A DNA stretch of 64,000 nt from Hypomyces perniciosus (GCA_008477525.1 SPDT01000001.1:5270001-5334000), one strand, 5' to 3'. Positions 51,423 to 62,337 are shown, numbered from the stretch's first letter. Program-made: numbers and translations. The notes: generated from the sequence alone by a model not told the origin.

Positions 51423-54400
51423 CAGGGTGGCGATCCATTCCACGTCCATTTCCACGGGCGTCCATTTATGGAAATGGATGGCCCGTGCATCCATTTCCAT
51501 CCATTCCATCGCGCCTGCCATTACATAATCCATCCATCCACGGAAGGGTCCCGTGGATGGAAATGGAAGCAGGGGGGGGCGCTTAATCATCACCCTAAAA
51601 TAGTATACTTACCATTGCCCAAGTCAGTGACATCATTACCAGAGACTCCGTGCTTGTTCTACCTGACCCTCCGCCAACATACCCTATATATCATTGGAAG
51701 AGTAGGTAAACGAAACTAAATCTATATGCATTTAATATATAGCTATATAGAGAGAAATGAATCTTATTATATATATTTTAGTATATTGCTAGAAAGGCCA
51801 ACTCTATTCCAATTATAATAAATATCTTTTTTAAAAACTGTATTTATGTACTCCGTAATAACTGTCAGGTTTTCGCATCAAGTTAAGCTATAAAAATACC
51901 TGCATCACTTAGCCTAGTATAAAACTAGAGGGACGCTAAACTTAAGTCACCACTAACAAATCACTATACATTTTGCTCTTACATATGTTAGTAGTGATTA
52001 TAGAAGATTTTTTTTTTTTGGTAGCCAGGAGCGTGGAGATTTCGCGTTCTTAGTTACCGCATTCAGGCGCGTTGAACTTCTATTAGGAGAAAGGGTTTTA
52101 TGTACTTCGTATATGAATTTTTTATTAATGGAATCGCCATAAGCATAATTTATTAACCCTATGCATCCTCAGATACAGGCCCAGGAGGACCAGGAGAACC
52201 TGTGGGACCTTTTCCCTTGGAAATACTTCCCTGGGTATACTCAATCCCAGCGTTGCGCATCCATATCGTCATGGATATGGCAATTCGGTTACGATATCGA
52301 GAAGAGCGACGATGATACAAAGCGGCGATGGGTTTGCAAGGTCTGCGTAAAGAGTAGTAAGCAAAAACCTCACTCGACTGCCTCGAATGGCACACAGAAC
52401 GCAGAGATCCACCTCTGGACCGACCACAGCATCTGGGATCCTTCAGGCAGGCGGAAGCCGCCAAGTAAAGCAAAAGAGAATACGTCATCAAGGAATATCG
52501 CCGAGATGATGAAGCTGAACACATATAACTCGCGAGAACAGCAGATTGCCAACCAGATCATCGGCCGTTTTGATCGATTAGCCTTCCAGCGCTTGGTAGT
52601 CTGTTGGATCATCAACAGTAATTCCTCCTTCCGACAAAGCGAAGATCCGTACCTCCGCGCAGTTTTCGAGTACCTCAATCCCCTCGTGAAGACGACCGAG
52701 GCACATATCACCCACGATACCGTTCGCAGACGCATCCTTAAGGTGTACGAAGAAAACATAGAGGAAATAAAGCGAGTGTTGGCGGCAGCCCCAGGGCTGA
52801 TTCACATAGCGTTCGATGGCTGGAGGTCGAATAATCGCCATGCTCTATATGGAATCGTTTGCTATTTTCTTGATACCGTTGGCCAGCCACAAAAACTTGT
52901 CCTTGGACTTCCAGAGCTTGTCGATCGTCATTCTGGGGAGAATATTGCTGCTCATGTTGTCGATATCCTTCGGAGCTATGATATAACCCAGAAGGTCGGA
53001 TACTTTACACTTGATAACGCCAGCAACAACGATACAGCGATGAAGGAAATCGGAAAAGCGCTGGGCTTTAAGGGAGAAACCCGGCGATTACGCTGCTTTG
53101 GCCATATCCTTAATCTTGCTGTTAAAGCGCTGCTTTTTGGCCATGACTCTGAGGCATTTGAGGATGATATCCTTGGAAATGAGGCGCTTAATGCGAAGGC
53201 CCATGAGATGTGGAGACGGAAAGGCCCTATTGGGAAACTCCATAACCTTGTCGTTTGGATTCATCGTTCAGACTTACTAACTAATCTCCTTCGGTCTCTT
53301 CAGTTGGTCGCGTTCGAGAAGTCTGAGGATCCGACAATACAAGCAAAAAAGCCTCTAGATGTCATTACTGATGTGGTAACTCGTTGGCTTTCTACTCTTT
53401 ACATGATCCGACGCGCTCTTCTCCTGAAGGACTTCCTTGAAGAACTCTGGTATAGGCAGAAAAACGAGTGGGAAGGGTCAATTTTAAGGGGAAAGAAGTC
53501 GAGGAGTGAAATGCCACTTTGTCTCAGGGATGACAACAAACTCGATGAGAAGGATTGGAATATTATCGCTCTTTTTAACGAGGTCCTCCAACATTTTGAG
53601 CATGTTTTAATTACCCTTGAAGGTGACGGTCGACAGCGGATGCGAAAGTATGGCTATACTAAAGCATATGGATGCTCTTGGGATCTTATGTTTGGCTACG
53701 AGTACCTGCTTAATAAAATGGAGGTATATAAGGCCGCTGCTCATCGATATCCCGACCCTGAGCACTTCAAGGTCAATATTAATCTCTGCTGGAAGAAACT
53801 TGATGAGTACTACTCGCGGCTTGATGAGACATCGGTCTATTATGCAGCTGTCGCGCTTCATCCAGCATATCGTTGGGGATACTTTGAGGACATATGGGCA
53901 GATCGCCCAGAATGGATCCAGACTGCAAAGTCCCTTGTGGAGGGGCTGTATAGGTCTCAATACGATCCGCAGGTCGTTTCTCGAGACCGAGAACCGGTTA
54001 TGAAGAAGCAGCGAACTTATCGAAATCCCTTCAACGAGTACTGCGAGGAGTCTCGTCAGGCGCCGGCATTATTACAGTCGCCATTCACTCCTGCTTCGTC
54101 AGCTGTGGGAGATGAATATAACGATTGGTTTCGAGACGTACATAAATCGGATCAGAGGATCCTGGATCCCATCAGCTATTGGTGCGAAAGACGGGAGGAA
54201 TATCCTCGCCTATCACGGATGGCCCTTGATGTTCTTTCTACTCTTCCAATGTCTGCTGACGTTGAGAGACTTTTCTCTACGGCCGGCAGAATGGTTCGAG
54301 ATGACCGGGCAAATCTGGATGCTAGTACAATTGGAATGACGCAGACGGTGAGATCGTGGCTTCGTGGGGGATATATTCGAAGTGTGGAGAAGCTTCTTGA

Positions 54401-54842
54401 AGAGGTTGAGTTATCGGATACCGATCCGCTTGCCGAACTGAGCTTTATAGAAGCTCGTGAAGTAACAGGTGGGCGAATTGTATGTACTATCCCTCTCTAG
54501 ACTTTATTTATAGCGCACTGGCTAGAGCCTGGGCTCATTAAGAAAGTGCTTGTTTTAATTATGTATAATAAGAGAGATATCCTGTATAATGAATTTTGTT
54601 GCTTGGTGATCATTGAGATGGTTACAGTGACTGTGGTGAGTACTATATATAGTAACTAATCTATTAGCGCGAAACCTTTCCTATTTAGGTAACCCCATCC
54701 ACGCATCCATTTCCATTTCCATCCATTCCATGCGACTGCTCTGGGCGTCCATTCCACCCATTCCACTGCACGTTGACTGAAATGGACGTCCATCCACTCA
54801 ACTAAGGCTGCGTGGATGGAAATGGAATGGATCGCCAGCCTG
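51423..54842 (+). mobile_element. hAT DNA transposon, apparently complete (3,420 bp)
   Basis: The ends are CAGGGTGGCGATCCATTCCA and its near-perfect reverse complement (19 of 20 positions), starting with the CAGGG typical of hAT elements and flanked by perfect TCAGAGCT duplications. Subterminal regions (51440-51560 and 54700-54830) are crowded with TCCATTTCCA/TGGAAATGGA-type motifs in both directions, likely transposase binding sites. One uninterrupted transposase frame fills the middle. Everything needed for autonomous movement appears present. Confidence 0.95.
52161..54500 (+). CDS. hAT-family transposase, 779 aa
   Basis: Intact single-exon frame inside the hAT element. The N-terminus has a BED-like zinc-finger arrangement (RRWVCKVCVK ... 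AEIHLWTDH). The catalytic core shows IAFDGWRSNNRHALYGIVCY, VGYFTLDNASNNDTAMKEIG and RRLRCFGHILNLAVKALLF, the usual hAT motifs containing the DDE acidic residues and the conserved C-x2-H. The C-terminal dimerisation region is PISYWCERREEYPRLSRMAL, then LSTLPMSADVERLFSTAGRM. Length is in the normal range (600-900). It excises and reinserts the element by cut-and-paste. No disabling change is visible. Confidence 0.95.
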   Translation: MHPQIQAQEDQENLWDLFPWKYFPGYTQSQRCASISSWIWQFGYDIEKSDDDTKRRWVCKVCVKSSKQKPHSTASNGTQNAEIHLWTDHSIWDPSGRRKPPSKAKENTSSRNIAEMMKLNTYNSREQQIANQIIGRFDRLAFQRLVVCWIINSNSSFRQSEDPYLRAVFEYLNPLVKTTEAHITHDTVRRRILKVYEENIEEIKRVLAAAPGLIHIAFDGWRSNNRHALYGIVCYFLDTVGQPQKLVLGLPELVDRHSGENIAAHVVDILRSYDITQKVGYFTLDNASNNDTAMKEIGKALGFKGETRRLRCFGHILNLAVKALLFGHDSEAFEDDILGNEALNAKAHEMWRRKGPIGKLHNLVVWIHRSDLLTNLLRSLQLVAFEKSEDPTIQAKKPLDVITDVVTRWLSTLYMIRRALLLKDFLEELWYRQKNEWEGSILRGKKSRSEMPLCLRDDNKLDEKDWNIIALFNEVLQHFEHVLITLEGDGRQRMRKYGYTKAYGCSWDLMFGYEYLLNKMEVYKAAAHRYPDPEHFKVNINLCWKKLDEYYSRLDETSVYYAAVALHPAYRWGYFEDIWADRPEWIQTAKSLVEGLYRSQYDPQVVSRDREPVMKKQRTYRNPFNEYCEESRQAPALLQSPFTPASSAVGDEYNDWFRDVHKSDQRILDPISYWCERREEYPRLSRMALDVLSTLPMSADVERLFSTAGRMVRDDRANLDASTIGMTQTVRSWLRGGYIRSVEKLLEEVELSDTDPLAELSFIEAREVTGGRIVCTIPL

Positions 54843-54850
54843 TCAGAGCT
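54843..54850 (+). repeat. hAT target-site duplication, right
   Basis: TCAGAGCT, identical to 51415-51422. Confidence 0.95.
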
Positions 54851-55802
54851 CCAGATCGTCCGCCACTACGAGCCAGAAAGCCTAGGCTATTTGTGGTCCT
54901 CGTTGGGGCAGTTGTTGGGCCGAGGAGGGGCCGAGGAGACAACTGCTGCCTCGCAGAGAGCCCAGAGGGAGAGACGGGCGCCAGACCTTTACGGAAATTT
55001 TGTGTCGTCTTTGGAAGCCGCGCTCGGCGAAGGTGATGATAGCCGACCTCCCACGGCTTCTTCCCATGCTCCTTCTAGTACGGGATATACAGTTGACGTA
55101 AAGGCCCAAGATACCCTTGTCGAGGACTACACCAGCCGCTTCTTAAGCTGTGCCGTTAGGTGCGTGATCTACTATTGCCAGTCACCTGACAAGGCGACTC
55201 CGCATCTACAATTTCGAGATGCGAGGCTATCCTACACGCATGGAGAAAACGAAAAAAGGATTGAAGCTATCGACGACGGTGGGGTAGAGTACCTGGCTCC
55301 GGATCAGAGGTGGACTCAAGTTGCGATACTGGAGGCGAAACGCTGCTTTCAAAAAATCGAGAACAACAGAGCTACAGTTGCAGACGAGCTACTGGGTCAA
55401 CTTGTGGGGGAGGCTCTGACCTTGCGCTTATCAGAAACTAGTTTCTCACGCCCTAGCGAGGATGAGTAAGTGTCTACTGTTATTTCCTGATCTTGTGTAT
55501 TGAGACGAATGCTAATGCCTGGAAGCGTCATCATCATTGTCGCCGTCAAGCACTTCGTCAAGTTCTTTCACTTCAAGATGACCGAGAAGTTTCTTGAAGG
55601 ATTTAAAGCGCTAGACCCCAAGGCTGAAGCCAATGATGAGACTTTCATGCGTGTTGAATCAACAAAGTGGTTCGATCTGGTTGACGTGAGCGGCCGCAAG
55701 CGCTTCGTTCGCCAGCTGGCAGCTTTGATTGACTGGACGGATTCTCTAGATGAGATTCAAGTCTTGGAAGGAGTTGAAGCCGTGGAAGAGGTTGCTAGAT
55801 AA

Positions 55803-56529
55803 CCTTTCTTCGAGTGTTACTAGATATTTCGGCTTGTTGTAGCATGTGCGCTACCTATCCTAGACTAGTTCCATACATACCCACCAAAATACAGTACAAA
55901 GCCTTCGAAATTCCCAAACTTTGCGAATAGCTCCCGCAATAACCTTTCAAGGCAAATCTTCCCATACGTTATGAAGCACTCTTGCAATAAAATTGCTATA
56001 GATGACTCACCTTGGATATCTCATGCTCTTTTCTTTTAGGAAGCTCTATTATGTGCTTTACGAAGGTGTCACGACTTGACTTTCTTATGGCTGCATAGAG
56101 GGTCTCTGACGGTACATACCAACTAATGAACTAATCTACTGCTACGAGAAATCAATCATTGAAGTATGTACCAAATCACCTGACGATTGAAAATGTACCT
56201 CAATGATTAGAGACAAAATCATGGGAAACATGGCTACGTTTCCCAACGATCGAAAAGATCGTCTTTGTACATCAGACTGGATAAGTCACGATAGTTTAGT
56301 ATAGTTACTTAGACAGTCGCTAACCAAATTGCATTCACCAGAACTCGCCAAGTTCTACAGAATCGTGACGACCTTACCCTGCTCAGTATCCATCCCTCTC
56401 TGCTAACATAAACCCACGAGCCTCGGTTTGACTGTTAGAAATCAACCCGGATCGTCGCAGAAGGGTACCCGGAGCGAATCAATTCCTTAAAAATTTGTTC
56501 AATTTGATAATATCTGAAGTTACATGATA
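55803..56529. other. Intergenic, no gene recognised
   Basis: Convergent 3' ends; no coding sequence or repeat stands out. Confidence 0.5.
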
Positions 56530-57682
56530 TTAGCCCATTTGAGCCTGTTGAAAGTCGATAGAGTGTGTTGCGTTGGATGGACGCTTTCTATATTTGCCCT
56601 TGTGGAGTGGCTCCCTTGTTTGGAGAGTTTCCAAACGTACCGCATCATTCAGTTCACTACTGTCTGCTTTAAATTCCTCGGTGTAGGCTGGAGGGTGCAG
56701 AAGCGACAATACTCGGTCCCGGAAGTTGTCGTAAGGGAGAAACGGAATAGTTGTATGCCGAATGAGTATAGATGACGAGTTGAGGGGAGGGATAGAAGGA
56801 TTATCAAGCTTTGCAAGCAAGCTCGAAGGTATATCCGCTGAAAAAAGGTGCAAGTACTTATTATCAGACTTTTTGGTGAAGAAAACGTATGACTGCAATG
56901 AGGCCAAATTAGAAATAAACAAAATAACACTGAATGATTAGGCACTAACTAGGAAAGTTGGTGGTTTAGTGTTCCGCCCTTCGAGGGCATGTTGTTGACG
57001 CTGGGCTACGCCTATTAGGAGCGCCACGATGTAGGGGTCATGAAAGGCGTTCGGAGGCGTGATTTTCTGTAGTTTTATACGATATAACTCCACGCCTGGC
57101 TTGTGGTATCGTGTTCCTTGAACTCCACGGACGCCATCGCGACGAATTTCATCGATTTTCGTGGAATCAACATACGCAGCGATAGGGGGAACTTGTCCCT
57201 TGCCTGCCTTCATCCGATCATCGCCAGGAAAGAACACTACGCAAGGAAGAACTCTAACGTGGCGGTTGTTGAAGTAAAAGTGAAGATTTTCACTATAAGC
57301 GTGTGTTAATTGATACGAATAACAACGGTTCTAGTTGTACGAGTGGTGTGCTGTCAACTCACAGTGCTTGGAATGGGGCGTTCTTATCACCTAGAATACC
57401 AAAAAACATCCCATGGCGTGTCGCAGATCCATTGGAAATACAGAGACGCTGGATATACCGCAGAAGCAACGTGTCCTTTGCTGGGTTATGTTCTCTTTCT
57501 AGAGGTGCAGCGGGGACCGCGTCTTGGAACTCGAATCCTAGAAGCTCAACATGACGAATCGTCCAAAGGGAAGGATCAACGATCAGTCGTTCACGACAGT
57601 AACGTCTCACTAGTTGATAGATTGACAGCTCAGTATTCTGGTGGAACGATGAGGTGGGCGACAAAGGCGATGGAGAATCCAT
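56530..57682 (-). CDS. Three-exon hypothetical protein, 341 aa
   Basis: Exons 57682-57363, 57292-56950 and 56892-56530 (1,026 nt). Introns are 70 nt (GTGAGT...TATAG, TTAAC branch) and 57 nt (GTTAGT...GCAG, CTAAT branch). Both splices are in frame: FQAL|ENLHFYFNNRHV and TKPPTFL|SYVFFTKKSD. Start at MDSPSPLSPTSSFHQ. Notable segments are YQLVRRYCRERLIVDPSLW, RVLPCVVFFPGDDRMK, FHDPYIVALLIGVAQRQQ and LFSADIPSSLLAKLDNPS. I recall similar uncharacterised proteins in Aspergillus but know no function. No signal peptide or membrane helix. The splicing coherence makes it a real gene. Confidence 0.75.
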
Positions 57683-58854
57683 TGAGAATACGAGAGGTAA
57701 AAAGATTGCGTGTCGGAAGATAGCGAGAGGAAGTCGGTGAGGAGTGAGAGTGAACGTGAATTTTGGGTGATGATGATGAAAGGGAGAACGCAGGGAGGCA
57801 GTGTAATTTAATATGCACACGCCGCAGACTGTTTTATCCCCTTCTATCGGTGCTGTAGTTATGTACAGAGCACCCGGTCAAGGACAGCAGCTTAGTAAAC
57901 CCGCCGGGTACGTACTAATATAACCCCCTGAAGCTCGGCCACAGCAATAAATCAGGTCGCATTATTTCCAAGTAGTTTTAGCTAAAAACCAAAAGCTATG
58001 CCAATTCAAAAATTTAAACTAGACTGGAGTATGTATAGTTATACCTAGGTAAAATATGGTGCCTGGCGGGCTGTCCCTAGGCGAAGGTTGTCGTGAGGTC
58101 TTTGTAGCCGCGATCGACTATCATGAATCGCGACGAGTAGCTGCCGGGAAGCCTTGAGCTTCTCACCCTTTGGCCTTTCGAGTAACAGTGCGAGCGGCAA
58201 TCCGGTTCGCAATGGCCACCGGCCAACTAGATGCAAATTAACCGCGGGGATGAACCCGCACACCTCTAACCCACTAACTCACAATACAGCCGACCCAACC
58301 TATTCTCATCACCTCGTGGCACGAACAGCAGGCAACGCTTCAGTCGCCGAAGATAGGACGCTGAAAAATTGTAGAACCGCCTCCAAGCTGGCTTGCTAAT
58401 GATATCACTAAGCCACGAGAACGCGTAGAAATAAGGAATGCAATACAGGATAAACAGAAGGATACCGCATGGGCTTCAAGGAAACATGACAAACTTGAGA
58501 AACGCACATGTACAGTAGCTAAAATTGCCCTTCCGACTTAGCCGCCGAGCGTTAATAAATTGTATTGTGTATTGTATGTACAGTACATACTGTACATACA
58601 TACATATAAGCTAGACAGAGGCAAAGCCAAAATCGCATCATGCAGTCATGCCGATCCATAGTTTCTCAGCATGTCCGCTCTTGGCCATCGTCCAGTATCT
58701 GCCCATCCAAAGTCTAATGATTCAGGTATCTGCACAGGAGTCTGTTTTTGTTATTGTTGTGATGCCATAAAAGGTGCTCCCTCGGCGTCTTTTCCGTCGA
58801 GACAGTCTGGCCTCTTCGCCCAGAGCTGCCAGTTCCCGCGCTTAAGCCCGCATC
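57683..58854. other. Divergent intergenic region
   Basis: Contains a short palindromic run at 58572-58605 built of TGTACAGTACATAC-type units. No gene seen. Confidence 0.5.
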
Positions 58855-60183
58855 ATGTTGAGCTCTCTAGAAAAGCCAATCATCAGAAACAAGGTTCGTG
58901 CAAGATATCTAACCAGTGTCCGCTTCTCAACTGGGTAACCATAAACATCGCAATAGAACGAGCCACCCGAGGCAACATACATCAAGCGCATTCTCATTGC
59001 TGCCCATGCTAGTGATACGGGAATCGGCAAAGTATTCCGCACCTTGACATGCCGCCTAAGTGACCCGAAATGGACCGTTATCCTGAGAAGGCTGATGGAG
59101 GTTCACCTCATGATCCGGGAGGGCTCGCCTGACGTGACAGTATCATTTCTCTCCACACACGTGAAAATACTGTGCCCGTGTCACTTCTTGACCAGTATAT
59201 CCCCCTCAATTATATTGGCAAAGTAATAAGACCGCTAACCACGAGTAAGCAATAGCTCAACCGTATGGCGCAATCATTCAGCGTTATGCCAACTATCTGG
59301 CTCAACGCACACTGTCGTACTGCGACACGGGAATCGATTGGGTGCGTGAGCCCGAATCGAGGCTCGAGAATGCTTCCATTAATAAAAGGCTTTTTGAGGG
59401 AACAGAGTTGGTCCAGGAACAGCTCTCCGCGCTGGTTGAGTGCAACGTGAGATGCGCTATTGAAGCCCCACTGCCAACCATCGTTACTGACACTTCCACC
59501 GCTTCAGATCCTGGAGACAGACCCTGGTAACGAGATTTCGATTGCCGTATTCCGACTGCTTGTCTTGGACCTCCTCGAGTTATTCCAGGCTCTCAACCAG
59601 AGACTCATTCACATCCTAGGTGCGTAACACTCCCCAGCCTTCCCTCACACACCTATCGTCTCACCTGCTCTCTATCACAGAGCACTTCTTTGAATTTTCA
59701 AAGCCAAACGCTAAAAGAGCTGTGGATATCTACAACACGTTCGTGGGGCAGACAGAGTGCATCATTCGGTATCTCGACATTGCGCGATTCTACGAGTACT
59801 ACACTGGCGTCGAGATGCTGACGCTTGAGCGCGTCCCCGTGGATCTTGGACGCCTGTTAGAGGACTACCTTATGGAGTCCGACTTTGAGACCCGTCGAAA
59901 ATGGTATTTGACAGAGAAGGTGACGGGTTCCAGCAGTATTTTATCCAAGTCAGCCGAGGCGATGAGCCCCGACGTCCCCAAGTCATCTTTGAAGCCCTGT
60001 GTAAACAAAGACCCCGAGCCAGATCTAATTGACTTTTCTAAATCGACTGATCCAGCTGGCATAAGCCAGTCGCCGGTATACTATAATCCCATACAAGTGA
60101 CTCTGCAGGATCACAGCACCAAGTTCGGGAAGCCGCAGCAAAGCCTGATAGTGCAGCTGCAATTGCAACCGCATCAACAATAG
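58855..60183 (+). CDS. ANTH-domain (AP180/CALM-like) endocytic adaptor, five exons, 360 aa
   Basis: Exons: 58855-58893, 58957-59194, 59256-59446, 59508-59619, 59681-60183 (1,083 nt). All introns are 61-63 nt and GT-AG, most with CTAAC or CTGAC branch sites. The protein follows the ANTH fold in order: MLSSLEKPIIRNKNEPPEAT, YIKRILIAAHASDTGIGKVF, MEVHLMIREGSPDVTVSFLS, IIQRYANYLAQRTLSY, TDPGNEISIAVFRLLVLDLL, ILEHFFEFSKPNAKRAVDIY and VDLGRLLEDYLMESDFETR. ANTH domains bind PtdIns(4,5)P2 and recruit clathrin; the tail has DLIDF, resembling a clathrin box. The tail is shorter than in typical fungal AP180 (about 600 residues), and the N-terminal basic lipid-binding lysines look reduced, so this is probably a divergent accessory paralogue. 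Confidence 0.8.
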
Positions 60184-60593
60184 CAATTATTTAATCAGCC
60201 TCCGTGGCTACAATCAGAATTGTGGGTGTTTAAGTCAGAATACACCAAGACAGATGAGCAAACTACAGGGCTCCTTCCCTTCCACACTAGATAGACGGGT
60301 GATACATATGACATGCTCCCCTAGCGGACAGTCTCTTCACCAGTTTGCAGTATCTAACAAATCTCTGTTTTCAGCTCCTCCTACTGTTCTCTATAAGCTG
60401 TTTGAGCGTTTGTAACACCGGATATAGCTTAGAAGTATAGCGAAGGAACAGCATTCAATGGTCAGCCAAGCAGGCCTTATACAGTGTTAATATTGACCCT
60501 GCCCCGCGTAGGTTGAGTAACATGGTAACTGGCCAATACACAGATATGTCCTTCCTCAAATCTTCTATCTCAGTCGTGCACTCATCTTTTGCT
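60184..60593. other. Intergenic
   Basis: Convergent 3' region between the ANTH and BAH genes; nothing recognised. Confidence 0.5.
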
Positions 60594-61436
60594 TCAGTGA
60601 GACAAAAGCTTTGACGTTCGACAATCGGGCGCGCGTCGCCAGAACAAGCCACTGTTGCACTCTTCACTAGATTCTGTCCTTTGATCGACAAGAACATGGC
60701 CAATGACTCTAATAGCATTGATTACATCCACTAACACTCGGTCATTAATCAACGAAAGGGACGAATAAGTATAGAGGTAGGGAACTTACAGTGGTTAGAC
60801 GCTATGAGTTTGTGTTTATGATAATGTTCTCGATGACCAGGTCTCCCTTTTCCCCCACCAACTGCGCCGCGGGGTGGCTCATCCGGCCAATACACCCAGA
60901 ACACCAGAACATGGACATGATGCCTATCTGATGCTCTAATTTCCGCGATACGAGCAACCCAGCAGTCAAATGGCATAGCAGGAGGCGTGTCCTGTCTAGC
61001 AGTTGCTGTTGAATGTCGCTCAATTTTTGACCCCATTTCTAACGTAAACGAAATCCCCAACAAAGTATTTATAGCCATTCACTGTAAATAATTATTAGCA
61101 CTTTCTATAAGAAGCTGCGGTATCCACAACTATTTTTTCCTTTTCTTTCATTCGACAGGCCTATTCATGAACGAATTTTTTATAAAGTTTTATCGCTTTC
61201 CACTCCACACGATTCCTACCATACGCAACTACATTATAAGCCAGGTCCATTATGTTGTGTTGCTTAACATGGCTATTTGAAGCGAATGGCCAGGCCTGGA
61301 AACAAATACTGTTTCTTGCTGGACAAATATCGAGCTTCCCCCTTTTAATTACCGAGTTAGCGAGCATTCTTACCCTAAACGGGCAGCGGGCATATCGGTT
61401 GGCGGACCGCTTCCGCGTTTTTGACAGGGAGCTCAT
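60594..61436 (-). CDS. BAH-domain protein, 5' exon structure uncertain
   Basis: The 3' part is clear: DCWVARIAEIRASDRHHVHV, LVFWVYWPDEPPRG, then HKLIASNH. A 59-nt intron (60789-60731, donor GTAAGT, acceptor TAG) joins this to LDVINAIRVIGHVLVDQ and a C-terminus with GLFWRRAPD. This is the pattern of fungal BAH proteins, which bind nucleosomes or histone marks. Upstream, YKYFVGDFVYVRNG is the expected BAH start, but reaching DTPPAMPFDCW requires either a 40-nt intron with a poor GTCAAA donor or a one-base frame change. The first block (61436-61161, MSSLSKTRKRSANRYARCPF to EWKAIKLYKKF) also lacks a good donor. The gene may be decaying at its 5' half. Confidence 0.6.
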
Positions 61437-61587
61437 GATGAATGCGCGACAGCAAGCTACATTTCAAGATGGAGTCACGATTCCGTGCCGTCTTCAATTA
61501 TTACACTGAACGAAACACGTCGCCAAGCGGGTCTTATGACAAGTAGACAAAGTCAAGACTCCCGTAGCCACATCAACTTAGTGTAAT

Positions 61588-62103
61588 CTATTCAGCTCTT
61601 GCTTCCATACACAATAAGCAGGAGTCGCAAATCTGTCTGTCCTCGTCCTTCGTATCCTGATTGTCTATGTTTCTCGTTTCCCCATTGACTCCACTTCTCG
61701 TCGCCTGCAAGGCGTTGATAGAATATGCATCTGACAACGCCGATAAAAGAGCAAACTCAGGAGATTCTGTATCATCTAATGATTGATTGGGTCGAAGCCG
61801 GGGTGTTTGATTCATGCCCTCGACCCGGCCAACCTCTGCCGCTGCCCCTTCACAATTAGCTAGATCGCCTCTTAGAGAAGTGATCAGGTCTTGTTGCATG
61901 CAGAGGTAAGAAGCTTCGTCCTTCGATCGGCGATCGGCTTCCTGTACCTGCTGCTTAAGGTGGTTGATCTCCTTGTTTCTTAAATCCACGAGGGATCGCA
62001 AGTGCTGCTCTGAGTTCTCATACTCCTGACACATGGCTATAATCCATTGGACAGCGAGAGGCTGCGGGTGCGGGGTTTCTCTGGAATATCCTAGAGTCGC
62101 CAT
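61588..62103 (-). CDS. Coiled-coil protein, paralogue 2, 171 aa
   Basis: After MATLGYSRETPHPQPLAVQW come a helical stretch (IIAMCQEYENSEQHLRSLVD; KEINHLKQQVQEADRRSKDE; QQDLITSLRGDLANCEG) and a polar C-terminus with LDDTESPEF and several cysteines (ICDSCLLCMEARAE). The layout and the elements EY, RSLV, LRG and DTESP are shared with 47426-47902. No known domain. A CxxC-x2-C-like end could bind metal, which is inference. Confidence 0.65.
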   Translation of the reverse strand: MATLGYSRETPHPQPLAVQWIIAMCQEYENSEQHLRSLVDLRNKEINHLKQQVQEADRRSKDEASYLCMQQDLITSLRGDLANCEGAAAEVGRVEGMNQTPRLRPNQSLDDTESPEFALLSALSDAYSINALQATRSGVNGETRNIDNQDTKDEDRQICDSCLLCMEARAE

Positions 62104-62337
62104 GTGAGTTCTTCTTAGCTTCTATCTCGGCAGAGCCTCTCTGCTAAGTTTTGAGAATTATCTGCATTATATGGTGCGCACTTTGCTTGTAACCCCTCTC
62201 TGCCGCAGGTTTTTGTCCAGTTAGCCTCACGCTGTCATGGTCCAAAAGCGGCTCTGTCCTTTGATCAGGAGATAAGAACAGCAGCACGACAGAGTCCTCT
62301 GTTACTAAAATTTCCCAACCATAACGTTTGTCATAAC

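Larger units (their letters stand above)
51130..55802 (+). pseudogene. PD-(D/E)XK-like gene split by a hAT transposon
   Basis: Coding pieces are 51130-51422, 54851-55465 and 55526-55802. The hAT element and one copy of its 8-bp target duplication lie between the first two. Without them the frame is continuous (1,185 nt, 394 aa), passing through LRRSSELQIVRHYEPES at the insertion site. The 60-nt intron (55466-55525) has donor GTAAGT, branch GCTAAT and acceptor AAG. The second part carries QRWTQVAILEAKRCFQ, an E-x-K element in the context I recall for fungal PD-(D/E)XK-like proteins, followed by LVGEALTLRLS. The third part begins DVIIIVAVKHFVKFFHF, also typical. The perfect duplication and intact frame imply a young insertion, so an uninterrupted allele may exist in other isolates. 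Confidence 0.8.
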
